From Ruminococcus flavefaciens (GTDB taxonomy: Bacteria; Bacillota; Clostridia; Oscillospirales; Ruminococcaceae): a stretch of DNA of 29,874 nt. Positions 23,967 through 29,874 of the stretch are shown here, piece after piece. Made by a program: the position numbers and the translations under genes. Numbering within the stretch: the first letter of the stretch is position 1; every line of letters begins with the position of its first letter. The notes under the pieces are model-generated. The model saw only the letters and a list, made by a program, of their open reading frames with translations, was not told the origin of the DNA and did no database searches. The stretch lies in contig DBXO01000030.1 of assembly GCA_002309635.1 (NCBI GenBank), forward strand, positions 1 through 29,874, in the 5' to 3' direction.

Positions 23967-24527
23967 TCAGAGAAATATCTCATGAAGTCTGAAAACAACA
24001 AAATCTCCTTCTTCCAGCGTAAGCGGAGGGTGTGTCAGTTTGAATCGTTCTCTTGCGGCAATATATTCTTCAATTTCTTCTCTTGTTTGAAAGAGTCCGT
24101 ATTGGTTTAATTCAAACTGAGGAAATTTAAAAGGTATCTCATTATACACAGCCGAATAATTGTCACCCATGGCATATGCATAGTCATACCCTAAGAATAT
24201 CTTTTTAAAATCAGGACAGTCAAACCTGGGATCAGACACGTCTGTTTCACACAGTAACAGCCTGTATCTTATATTTCGTTTTTCTGCTTCCTTTATATAT
24301 TTGTATATGTAATCCATATCGTTACAAGCAGCTATCCGAGTATGATCGCTTAAATCCCAATAGGTTTTACCGATATTCTCATCATAATAGGCTTCAAAAC
24401 AGTCGGATATGTCTTTCTCATAGTTCAGGAACCAGTTCTGAGCTGTCTTTTCGCCAAATCCGCTGCCATCTATCCCTTTATAAGAATTATCGGAATATTT
24501 TTGAACAACAATACCGTTTACAATCAT
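23967..24527 (-). CDS. Hypothetical protein, 186 aa
   Basis: Soluble, acidic and aromatic-rich (many Tyr, Phe, Asp), and visibly more AT-rich in codon choice than flanking genes. Segments: NGIVVQKYSDNSYKGIDGSGFG at the N-terminus, a helix-prone centre (DYIYKYIKEAEKRNIRYRLLLCETD), DYAYAMGDNYSAVYNEI, and a C-terminal EEGDFVVFRLHEIFL. It resembles small single-domain cytosolic proteins of the immunity/SUKH kind in composition, but no motif supports a name. It has its own consensus promoter and a GGTGATGAG ribosome binding site, so it is an independent unit. Possibly acquired. Confidence 0.8.
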   Translation of the reverse strand: MIVNGIVVQKYSDNSYKGIDGSGFGEKTAQNWFLNYEKDISDCFEAYYDENIGKTYWDLSDHTRIAACNDMDYIYKYIKEAEKRNIRYRLLLCETDVSDPRFDCPDFKKIFLGYDYAYAMGDNYSAVYNEIPFKFPQFELNQYGLFQTREEIEEYIAARERFKLTHPPLTLEEGDFVVFRLHEIFL

Positions 24528-24563
24528 ATCTCATCACCGTAAATCCTGATTTATTATATTGAA

Positions 24564-24592
24564 ATTATAACCTAAAAACAAAGATATGTCAA
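24564..24592 (-). promoter_or_regulatory. Consensus promoter of the 186-aa hypothetical gene
   Basis: Minus strand TTGACA (24592-24587), 17-bp spacer, TATAAT (24569-24564). It abuts the terminator of the upstream glucokinase operon (24594-24629). Confidence 0.9.
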
Positions 24593-24629
24593 CAAAAAGC
24601 CGCAGTACGGTAAAATACTGCGGCTTTTT
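24593..24629 (-). terminator. Intrinsic terminator of the GH25/manA/glucokinase operon
   Basis: A perfect 14-bp stem AAAAAGCCGCAGTA / TACTGCGGCTTTTT around an 8-nt loop. The U-tract is formed by the end of the stem itself. Confidence 0.88.
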
Positions 24630-24662
24630 CTGATGCGCAATACGCGCACATGTTTAGTTCTG

Positions 24663-25619
24663 TTACTGGTTGGCGCGTCCGAGGAATGCTGCGCCGATGA
24701 TACCTGCGTCATTGCCAAGCTTTGCGATAACGATCTCGGTATTCTTCTCGGAGTTGCGGGTATATACTTCCTTGGCAACGAGTTCCTTCATGGGGAGGAG
24801 GAGGGGATCGCCCTCATTGCATACGCCGCCGCCGATACAGAGTATATCGGGCTGGAAGATATTGATAGTATTGGTTATACCTGCTGCGAGGTACTTGATG
24901 TACTTGTCAACAACAGCCTTTGCGTATTTGTCGCCCATTCTCATGCAGTCAAAGGAGGTGCGTGCCGTTACCTTGCCTCTTTCGTCGGCAGACTTGTTCA
25001 TGATACTGTCGGGGTGCTCGTCCATAGCCTCTTTTGTCATGCGTATAAGACCTGTAGCGGAGGAATAAGCCTCAAAACAGCCCTTTCTGCCGCATGAGCA
25101 CTGTGCGCCGTCCACCTCGATAACTGTATGACCTATCTCAGCGCCTGCAAAGTTCGAGCCGGAGTATATCTTGCCGTCAACTATGATACCGCCGCCGACG
25201 CCTGTTCCGAGAGTGATGCATACAGCGTTTCTTGCGCCCTTTGCGGCGCCTGCGACGAACTCGCCGTATGCAGCTGCGTTTGCGTCATTCTCAATGAATA
25301 CGGGTTTGTCGATACTTTCCTGTATGTACTTTACCATAGGAGTATTCCTGAAGCCGAGGTTGTTTGAGTACTCGATGATACCCTTTTTGCTGTTTGCGAT
25401 ACCGGGAGTGCCGACGCCGATCCACTCGATCTGATCCATGGTGAGCTTGGCGTTCTTAACTGCTTCTATAGCCATTTTTGCCATATCGTCCGCGATCTCC
25501 TTTTCTGGACGGGGGCAGTTTGTCTTGGTGCTTGCTTTTGAGATGATGTTGTATTCCTCATCAACTACGCCTGCGACGATATTTGTACCGCCGAGGTCGA
25601 TTCCTACATAATATTTCAT
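24663..25619 (-). CDS. glk: ROK-family glucokinase
   Basis: 318-residue cytosolic sugar kinase; phosphorylates glucose to glucose-6-phosphate with ATP. It has the ROK phosphate motif GIDLGGTNIVAGVVD at the start, VFIENDANAAAYGE with the catalytic Asp, LGTGVGGGII, and the ROK zinc signature EIGHTVIE ... CSCGRKGCFEAYSS. Length fits the glucokinase branch, though other hexoses such as mannose are possible. GGAGG precedes the start. It follows manA with 12 bp between and ends the operon. Confidence 0.94.
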   Translation of the reverse strand: MKYYVGIDLGGTNIVAGVVDEEYNIISKASTKTNCPRPEKEIADDMAKMAIEAVKNAKLTMDQIEWIGVGTPGIANSKKGIIEYSNNLGFRNTPMVKYIQESIDKPVFIENDANAAAYGEFVAGAAKGARNAVCITLGTGVGGGIIVDGKIYSGSNFAGAEIGHTVIEVDGAQCSCGRKGCFEAYSSATGLIRMTKEAMDEHPDSIMNKSADERGKVTARTSFDCMRMGDKYAKAVVDKYIKYLAAGITNTINIFQPDILCIGGGVCNEGDPLLLPMKELVAKEVYTRNSEKNTEIVIAKLGNDAGIIGAAFLGRANQ

Positions 25620-25631
25620 TTTATATCCTCC

Positions 25632-26591
25632 TTATGGAATTGTGGTGATGATAACGTCACAATTTCCTTTTATAGCAAATGCGCCTGTTCCTGCGGGAAC
25701 GAAAACGCTTGTGCCCATTTTCAGTTCGAGCCTGTAATTGCCGGCGACAAGCTCTCCGCCGCTTCCGCCTATCACAAGGACATGTGCAAAGGAGTTCTTA
25801 TCGGCGGTGAAGCCTGCCTCCTTGATTATCCTGTGGCGGTTGACTATAAAGTAATTGCAGTCTGCAAGGAGCTGAGTGACTACACCGTCGAGCTCAATGC
25901 CGTAGACAGGTCTGCGGTGGTCTGCGGGCTCGGTATTTGTCACCTCAAGAGCCTTTTCAATGTGGAGCTGTCTCGGCTTGCCGTCGGCACCGAGCCTGCC
26001 GTAGTCGTAAACCCGATAGGTAACGTTTGAGCTCTGCTGTATCTCGGCAATGAGAATGCCCTTGCCGATAGCATGGAGAGTACCCGGCTCGATGAAGAAA
26101 ACGTCGCCCTGCCTGACAGGAACGCGGTTCACCTTGTCCATTAGTGTGTTATCCTCAACAGCGCGGCGGAACTCGTCCTTTGTGATCTTTTCCTTGAAGC
26201 CGTATACCAGCTCCGCGCCCTGATCGGCGGATATGATGTACCACATCTCGGTCTTGCCGTTGTCGTTCTCGTATTTATGAGCATACTCGTCGCAGGGGTG
26301 TACCTGCACTGACAGGTCGTTCTTTGCGTCGATGAGCTTTACAAGAACGGGGAAGCTGTCGCCGCTTTTGAAGCTGCTGCCCACAGCCTCCGGGTGAGCG
26401 GAAATAAAGTCGCTGAGCTTAATTCCGCCGAACTCGCCGCCGTCTATGATGCACTCTCCGTCAGGGTGACAGCTGAGCTCCCAGCTTTCGGCGAGACGCT
26501 CCGTATCGCTCTCCTTGCCGAATAACTCACGGAGCTTTGTGCCGCCCCATATATAGTCCTTTACAGGTGCTTTTAGTAAAAATGGTGTCAT
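25632..26591 (-). CDS. manA: Mannose-6-phosphate isomerase, class I
   Basis: 319-residue cytosolic zinc enzyme interconverting mannose-6-phosphate and fructose-6-phosphate. Motifs: KDYIWGGTKL at the N-terminus, the metal-binding QVHPCDEYA and GKTEMWYI, PGTLHAIGKG with a further His ligand, and the YRVYDYGR active-site loop. It is the short Firmicute form. The start is ATG 26591 with AAAGG upstream; an upstream in-frame extension overlaps the lysozyme gene and is unlikely. It sits 22 bp after the GH25 stop. Together with the glucokinase it would channel mannose and glucose from mannan breakdown. Confidence 0.95.
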   Translation of the reverse strand: MTPFLLKAPVKDYIWGGTKLRELFGKESDTERLAESWELSCHPDGECIIDGGEFGGIKLSDFISAHPEAVGSSFKSGDSFPVLVKLIDAKNDLSVQVHPCDEYAHKYENDNGKTEMWYIISADQGAELVYGFKEKITKDEFRRAVEDNTLMDKVNRVPVRQGDVFFIEPGTLHAIGKGILIAEIQQSSNVTYRVYDYGRLGADGKPRQLHIEKALEVTNTEPADHRRPVYGIELDGVVTQLLADCNYFIVNRHRIIKEAGFTADKNSFAHVLVIGGSGGELVAGNYRLELKMGTSVFVPAGTGAFAIKGNCDVIITTIP

Positions 26592-26613
26592 TATTATGCC
26601 TTTCTGCTGTATA

Positions 26614-27342
26614 TTAGTTGGTTTTGGGAAATTCCCTAAGAAAATCATCGGCTGAGCCGTTGTATACATTAAGGTCGATATGCTCTTCCTCACCGATGTA
26701 GCCTGTTAGTCTGCCCTTGTCGCTGTACTGCCAGAACTTCCATTCAAGGATATCGGGCTCGCAGTTCACACATCTTATCCAAAGCGGATAGTCGGAGAAT
26801 CTGCCGCTGATATATCTGTAGTAAACAGGCAGGGTAGTATATATGATAGGCTTGACGCCGTAGTAGCTCTCCAGTCTTTCAAGCAGGGGACGAAGTATAC
26901 TTTCAGCTTCTTCATGTGAGGGCTTGTTCTTGCGTTTATCCGCATAGTATTCTATATCTATGACCGGAGGCATATTGATCTCGCTTCTGTCCACTGAGGA
27001 GATGAAATTATTCGCCTGAGTCTCGCCTGCGCTGTCAAAGCTGAAGAAGTGATAGGCGGAAACCCGTATATCAGTAGACGCAGCTCTTTCAAGATTGCGT
27101 CGGAACGATTCGTCGGTATGTCCGCTGCCCTCGGTAGCCTTTATGAAAGCGAAAGAAACGTTCTGAGCTTCCAGCTCGTTCCAGTCAATATCGCCCTGAT
27201 AGTTCGAGACATCAACACCGAAAACGGGATATCTTGCTCTATTTACTCTTGCTGTTGATAAAAACAGAGCCCCTGCCGCAGCAGCTGCCGTAAGTGCTCC
27301 ACCGATCAGCGTACATAGTATATTTCGTTTAAAAGTCTGCAT
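26614..27342 (-). CDS. GH25 family lysozyme, membrane-anchored or secreted
   Basis: 242 residues. One N-terminal hydrophobic segment (about 9-29, signal or anchor) leads to a GH25 domain from about 40: FGVDVSNYQGDIDW with the conserved D44, FAFIKATEG, SAYHFF, and the catalytic DxE pair D129/E131 in PPVIDIEYY, then FWQYS near the end. It cleaves peptidoglycan beta-1,4 muramic acid bonds. An in-frame TGA just before ATG 27342 fixes the start. The GGGAG site is 14 nt away, closer to an out-of-frame ATG. It is the first gene of the operon with manA and glucokinase; that link may be only transcriptional. Confidence 0.93.
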   Translation of the reverse strand: MQTFKRNILCTLIGGALTAAAAAGALFLSTARVNRARYPVFGVDVSNYQGDIDWNELEAQNVSFAFIKATEGSGHTDESFRRNLERAASTDIRVSAYHFFSFDSAGETQANNFISSVDRSEINMPPVIDIEYYADKRKNKPSHEEAESILRPLLERLESYYGVKPIIYTTLPVYYRYISGRFSDYPLWIRCVNCEPDILEWKFWQYSDKGRLTGYIGEEEHIDLNVYNGSADDFLREFPKTN

Positions 27343-27433
27343 ATTTCATGAAACAACTCCCTGAGATCAGTGTATCTCCGTAATACGGAGCGGAAGAGCA
27401 CGCTTTCCGCTGCCCGGAAAGTCATACAATAAT

Positions 27434-27462
27434 ATAATAAACTAAAATCCCGAAATAGTCAA
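27434..27462 (-). promoter_or_regulatory. Promoter of the GH25/manA/glk operon
   Basis: Minus strand TTGACT (27462-27457), 17-bp spacer, TATTAT (27439-27434). The leader of about 85 nt contains two hairpins, GCGGAA/TTCCGC and CTCCGT/ACGGAG. Confidence 0.7.
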
Positions 27463-27565
27463 CAGTTTTTTTTCACTGAGACGCAATTTTTTTCAGTGTT
27501 CATAATTTAAAACGGGCAGTATTCATATGAGAAGATTTTATACAAAATGTAATTTGCAGATTGAT

Positions 27566-27593
27566 TTGTACAGAATGCTCAAAAAATTATTAT
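27566..27593 (+). promoter_or_regulatory. Probable promoter of the double-dockerin gene
   Basis: TTGTAC (27566-27571), 16-bp spacer, TATTAT (27588-27593). The implied leader is about 95 nt with no obvious terminator hairpin. Confidence 0.5.
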
Positions 27594-27696
27594 TTCGTTC
27601 ATAAAATATAGCAGAAAAAGTAACACGAAATGAGGTATCATAAAATTACAGAGATTTTGGGTGTTTTAAGAGATGTATTTTTGAGGAGGAATGATT

Positions 27697-28302
27697 ATGA
27701 GAAAGGTCATATCTGCATTGTTATCAGTGGCATTGGCACTGTGTGCTGTGCCCGCAGCTGTATTTGCAGCAGAAAACGAGGCTTCCGTTCCGAGTGCGAC
27801 ATACGAGCGCTATGACTTTAACGAAGACGGATATATAGACGCTCTGGATGTTGCTTTTCTTTTCAGGTATTATCTTATCACGACCAATGATAAGGTATCT
27901 GATACCATCAGACTTGGCGTTACCGAGGATATCAGCAAGAAGATTGCCGAATTCGGTGATTTCAACAAGGACGGCAGAGTAAACTCGGTTGACGGAACCC
28001 TGTTCCTGAAGTATGTCATCAGTTTTACCAACTGCAAGATCGAGGACTTTGAGCCGCAGTACTATTCAGCTATAGTCAGCGAGAGCGTTGAAAAGGGCGA
28101 CGTTAACGGCGATGGCGTTATTGATGCAGTAGACGCCAGCAATATCCTTTCGTTCTATGCTATCAACAGCACAGGTGCCGATATCGTTAAGTCAAGCCAG
28201 CTGGTGTGCCGCTATAAGGGCGACATGAACGGCGACGGTATCGTAGATTCAGTTGACGCTTCACAGGCATTGAAGATATATGCCAAGAATTCAGCAAACT
28301 GA
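27697..28302 (+). CDS. Secreted double-dockerin protein without a catalytic module
   Basis: 201 residues. A signal peptide (about 1-25, VFAA) is followed only by four EF-hand-like calcium loops: D40-D51 (DFNEDGYIDALD), D88-D99 (DFNKDGRVNSVD), D135-D146 (DVNGDGVIDAVD) and D176-D187 (DMNGDGIVDSVD). The first and second pairs each make one type I dockerin. All loops keep the 1,3,5,12 ligands; the second has Asn at position 9. The second pair ends LKIYAKNSAN, and its DASNILSFYAINST differs from the DAVLIMQALANPNKYG type of the two enzymes here, so it probably binds another cohesin. No enzyme or binding module is present: an adaptor between cohesins is inferred. ATG 27697 has GGAGG 7 nt upstream. 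Confidence 0.92.
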   Translation: MRKVISALLSVALALCAVPAAVFAAENEASVPSATYERYDFNEDGYIDALDVAFLFRYYLITTNDKVSDTIRLGVTEDISKKIAEFGDFNKDGRVNSVDGTLFLKYVISFTNCKIEDFEPQYYSAIVSESVEKGDVNGDGVIDAVDASNILSFYAINSTGADIVKSSQLVCRYKGDMNGDGIVDSVDASQALKIYAKNSAN

Positions 28303-28350
28303 CCGTATTATCAATTAAAAGCCATAACCTCACAGTAATAATTCCGTGAT

Positions 28351-28393
28351 AAAAATCCCCGCGACCTGACTGCACAGGCTGCGGGAATTTTTT
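28351..28393. terminator. Terminator between convergent double-dockerin and phospholipase-like genes
   Basis: An imperfect stem AAAATCCCCGC / GCGGGAATTTT continues into CCTG/CAGG. T6 on the plus side and A5 on the other side let it act in both directions. Confidence 0.8.
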
Positions 28394-28394
28394 G

Positions 28395-29429
28395 TTATAT
28401 TATATTGAAAAGCTGGCTGCGGTCACGTGGATCGAAGCTGACAAGCCCCTTTCCGTTCTTTGAAAGCACCACTCCGCTGGTGATACCCACGGGAGTGAGC
28501 GAAAACAAGCCGTTTCTTCTGTGAGCGGCTCTGAAAAGACTGCCGAAGCGTGAGTTTACAGGTATCCCGTCAAGTTCAAAGGCTATACCCCTTCCGGTTA
28601 TCCTCAATTCAAGAGCGGGCATATCGGCAAAGGGACGGCAGGTCATGCCGTTTGCGGCGTAGTGGCCGCGCAGAGGAGAGACCTGAGTATCGCGGAAGAA
28701 ACGGTACAAAAGTGCGGCAACGGCTGCTTCCGTGTCATAGAGGCGGTGCTTTATCTCCTTTTCGGGCGCAGTGAGTATCTGCAGTACCTCACTGCATATA
28801 AGTCTGGCATTTCGGTTAAGCGCAGACGAAAAGCTGCTTCTCATGGCAAAGCGGCGGAGCTGCTCGTATCTGATGTGCTGTTCGGGGACGAATTCGGGAT
28901 ACATGGCGCGGGCAAGGTTCTCATACTGTATGTGGATATTGCGCTTGCTTGAGAAGTAGGTCATTTTCGCGGCATGGGGCAGACAGCACATATCCGAGAG
29001 CATATGCACCGCACGGGCGAGATACACTGCTCCCTGCGGCTTGAAGCCGCTCATGTACATGGTCAGAGCCATGGTGTAGTCTTCTTCAAACATGGTACGG
29101 GCGCTTTTTGCGAACAGATCTTTACCGTTTTTTAAGTAGCCCTGCACAGCCTTCATGGGAACGCCGTTAGTGCTGCATCCGCAGTAATAGTGACGGCCTG
29201 CGCCGTTTTCGCGGTCGCCCTTGTCATCGGCACGGTAGGTATAGGGGATCATAGTGCCGAGCATGGGGCTTATGAGCTTTTCTGCTTCGGGAGCGGTCTC
29301 GCTCAGGAGCTTCAATGCACGTATGAGTATTTCCTGATGTATGGGCGGTGGTGTGAATGTCTGAGCGCCCGTGTAGCTTTCAGCAAGACTGTGGAGCTCA
29401 TCGGCGGCTTTTTTCCATTTATTCAGCAT
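28395..29429 (-). CDS. Zinc-dependent phospholipase C-like protein without signal peptide
   Basis: 344 residues, counting from ATG 29429 (AGGAG 8 nt upstream; an in-frame ATG at 29453 lacks a ribosome binding site). The central segment matches the zinc-dependent phospholipase C fold of B. cereus PC-PLC: H142, D146, H152, H166 and E170 have the same relative spacing (0, 4, 10, 24, 28) in RAVHMLSDMCCLPHAA ... HIQYE. H31 (IHQEILIRALKLL) and D68/D69 with H80 may be the other ligands. Secreted PLCs use their processed N-terminal Trp as a ligand, which is impossible here. There is no signal peptide, and a C-terminal domain of about 130 residues is unassigned (LELRITGRGIAFELDGIPVN). Single-gene unit. 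Phospholipase activity is not proven. Confidence 0.72.
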   Translation of the reverse strand: MLNKWKKAADELHSLAESYTGAQTFTPPPIHQEILIRALKLLSETAPEAEKLISPMLGTMIPYTYRADDKGDRENGAGRHYYCGCSTNGVPMKAVQGYLKNGKDLFAKSARTMFEEDYTMALTMYMSGFKPQGAVYLARAVHMLSDMCCLPHAAKMTYFSSKRNIHIQYENLARAMYPEFVPEQHIRYEQLRRFAMRSSFSSALNRNARLICSEVLQILTAPEKEIKHRLYDTEAAVAALLYRFFRDTQVSPLRGHYAANGMTCRPFADMPALELRITGRGIAFELDGIPVNSRFGSLFRAAHRRNGLFSLTPVGITSGVVLSKNGKGLVSFDPRDRSQLFNII

Positions 29430-29446
29430 TGTAACGCTCCTTACGT

Positions 29447-29730
29447 AAATCATGATTTAACGTATTAATTACGCCTTGTCCAAAACAAAGGGATTCCAAA
29501 GGGTTCACAACCCTTTGGTCAGGTCAAGGGCTGACAGCCCTTGTGGGGTGTGGGGCAAAGCCCCGCATTCGGCAGGCGCTCCGCAAGGGTGAATTCCGAA
29601 AACAATCCAGTGAATTGTTTTCGGAAGAGGGACGCCCTGCAAGTGAGGGCGTCCCTTATCGGGCGGATATTATCTGCAACTACATGGAACGCCGAGGGCT
29701 GCGTTTCCTACAAACATAAATTATGATTTA
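29447..29730 (-). repeat. Hairpin-rich non-coding element flanked by direct repeats in the leader of the PLC-like gene
   Basis: TAAATCATGATTTA (29446-29459) and TAAATTATGATTTA (29717-29730), each near a TAATTA, flank about 255 bp with no credible ORF. Inside are five consecutive hairpins: CCAAAGGGTT/AACCCTTTGG (29496-29518), CAAGGGCT/AGCCCTTG (29525-29543), GGGGC/GCCCC (29552-29564), a perfect 13-bp stem (29594-29626) and GGGACGCCCT/AGGGCGTCCC (29629-29655). The direct repeats suggest insertion with target duplication, or a duplicated operator. Confidence 0.55.
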
Positions 29731-29734
29731 CCTA

Positions 29735-29763
29735 ATTATACCGCTCAAAGGCGGGATTGTCAA
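29735..29763 (-). promoter_or_regulatory. Consensus promoter of the PLC-like gene
   Basis: Minus strand TTGACA (29763-29758), 17-bp spacer, TATAAT (29740-29735). The start site near 29728 falls in one copy of the flanking repeat, and the leader to ATG 29429 is about 300 nt. Confidence 0.85.
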
Positions 29764-29780
29764 TATATCCGGCGTTTACC

Positions 29781-29812
29781 AAAACAAAAAGGGCGTTCAT
29801 ATGAACGCCCTT
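29781..29812 (-). terminator. Terminator of the gene at the right window edge
   Basis: A 24-bp perfect palindrome (10-bp stem AAGGGCGTTC/GAACGCCCTT, loop ATAT), followed on the minus strand by TTTTTGTTTTGG, 23 bp after the stop codon. Confidence 0.92.
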
Positions 29813-29835
29813 GAGTATTGCATATATATCAGCTA

Positions 29836-29874
29836 TTAGCCAAGCTCTGCAAAGTACTTGATTGTTCTTACCAT
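29836..29874 (-). CDS. C-terminal end of a gene running in from beyond the window
   Basis: The minus strand reads the last 12 codons MVRTIKYFAELG and then TAA, followed by a strong terminator. The open frame meets the window edge, so nearly all of the protein is outside. It could begin exactly at the first codon seen, but the terminator spacing and lack of upstream view make a longer gene far more likely. Not identifiable. Confidence 0.6.
   Translation of the reverse strand: MVRTIKYFAELG

Larger units (their letters stand above)
27343..27696. other. Divergent intergenic region, GH25 operon and double-dockerin gene
   Basis: It contains the GH25 promoter and hairpin leader on the left and an AT-rich stretch with the probable double-dockerin promoter on the right. 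No further gene is supported. Confidence 0.55.

Noticed and set aside
29541..29726. Plus-strand 61-codon frame in the hairpin element
   Set aside because: It runs through several perfect inverted repeats, lacks a convincing ribosome binding site and reads no known motif.

Overview
The window looks like chromosomal DNA from a cellulosome-forming Ruminococcus (R. flavefaciens / R. champanellensis / R. albus group). That is inferred from the enzymes. A GH10 xylanase and a GH26 mannanase both carry Thr-rich linkers and near-identical C-terminal type I dockerins (DAVLIMQALANPNKYG), and a third small secreted protein consists only of dockerin modules. AGGAGG-type ribosome binding sites and close-to-consensus TTGACA/TATAAT promoters before most transcription units fit a low-to-moderate GC Firmicute. 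No rRNA, tRNA, CRISPR array, transposase or phage gene was seen.

Layout. 1-1395: 3' part of a dockerin-bearing GH10 xylanase. 1948-3636 (-): SulP/STAS anion transporter. 3959-5176 (-): unknown polytopic membrane protein. 5334-7571 (-): CBM35-like/GH26/unknown module/dockerin mannanase. 7894-10884 (+): six-gene operon (small membrane protein, endonuclease III, hypothetical, YjbQ, sirtuin, hypothetical). 10917-12521 (-): ABC-F ATPase with an eroded second nucleotide site. 12862-13785 (+): orphan polar amino-acid binding lipoprotein. 13987-15977 (-): cytidylate-kinase-like protein and ArsB/NhaD-type permease. 16343-18392 (+): Ca/Na antiporter followed by three small zinc-ribbon membrane proteins. 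18458-21381 (-): ECF sigma factor and a membrane-anchored beta-propeller protein. 21659-23824 (+): a regulator fusing a LacI-type sensor, a degenerate GGDEF domain and an AraC DNA-binding domain. 23967-24527 (-): orphan hypothetical. 24663-27342 (-): GH25 lysozyme, mannose-6-phosphate isomerase and ROK glucokinase. 27697-28302 (+): double-dockerin protein. 28395-29429 (-): zinc-dependent phospholipase C-like protein. 29836-29874 (-): last codons of another gene.

How it fits together. Xylanase and mannanase would be cell-surface cellulosome subunits acting on hemicellulose. ManA and the ROK kinase would feed the released mannose and glucose into glycolysis. Two divergent ion transporters (16 kb region) each start with a structured 5' leader, one ending in an intrinsic-terminator-like hairpin just before the start codon, which suggests ligand- or ion-controlled expression. 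The sigma factor/beta-propeller pair and the three-domain regulator look like envelope or nutrient sensing systems.

The points most worth following up are the double-dockerin protein, the two transporter leaders, the hairpin-rich element flanked by direct repeats at 29.45-29.73 kb, the three-domain regulator, and the phospholipase C-like protein without a signal peptide. All functional calls come from reading motifs; no database search was run.
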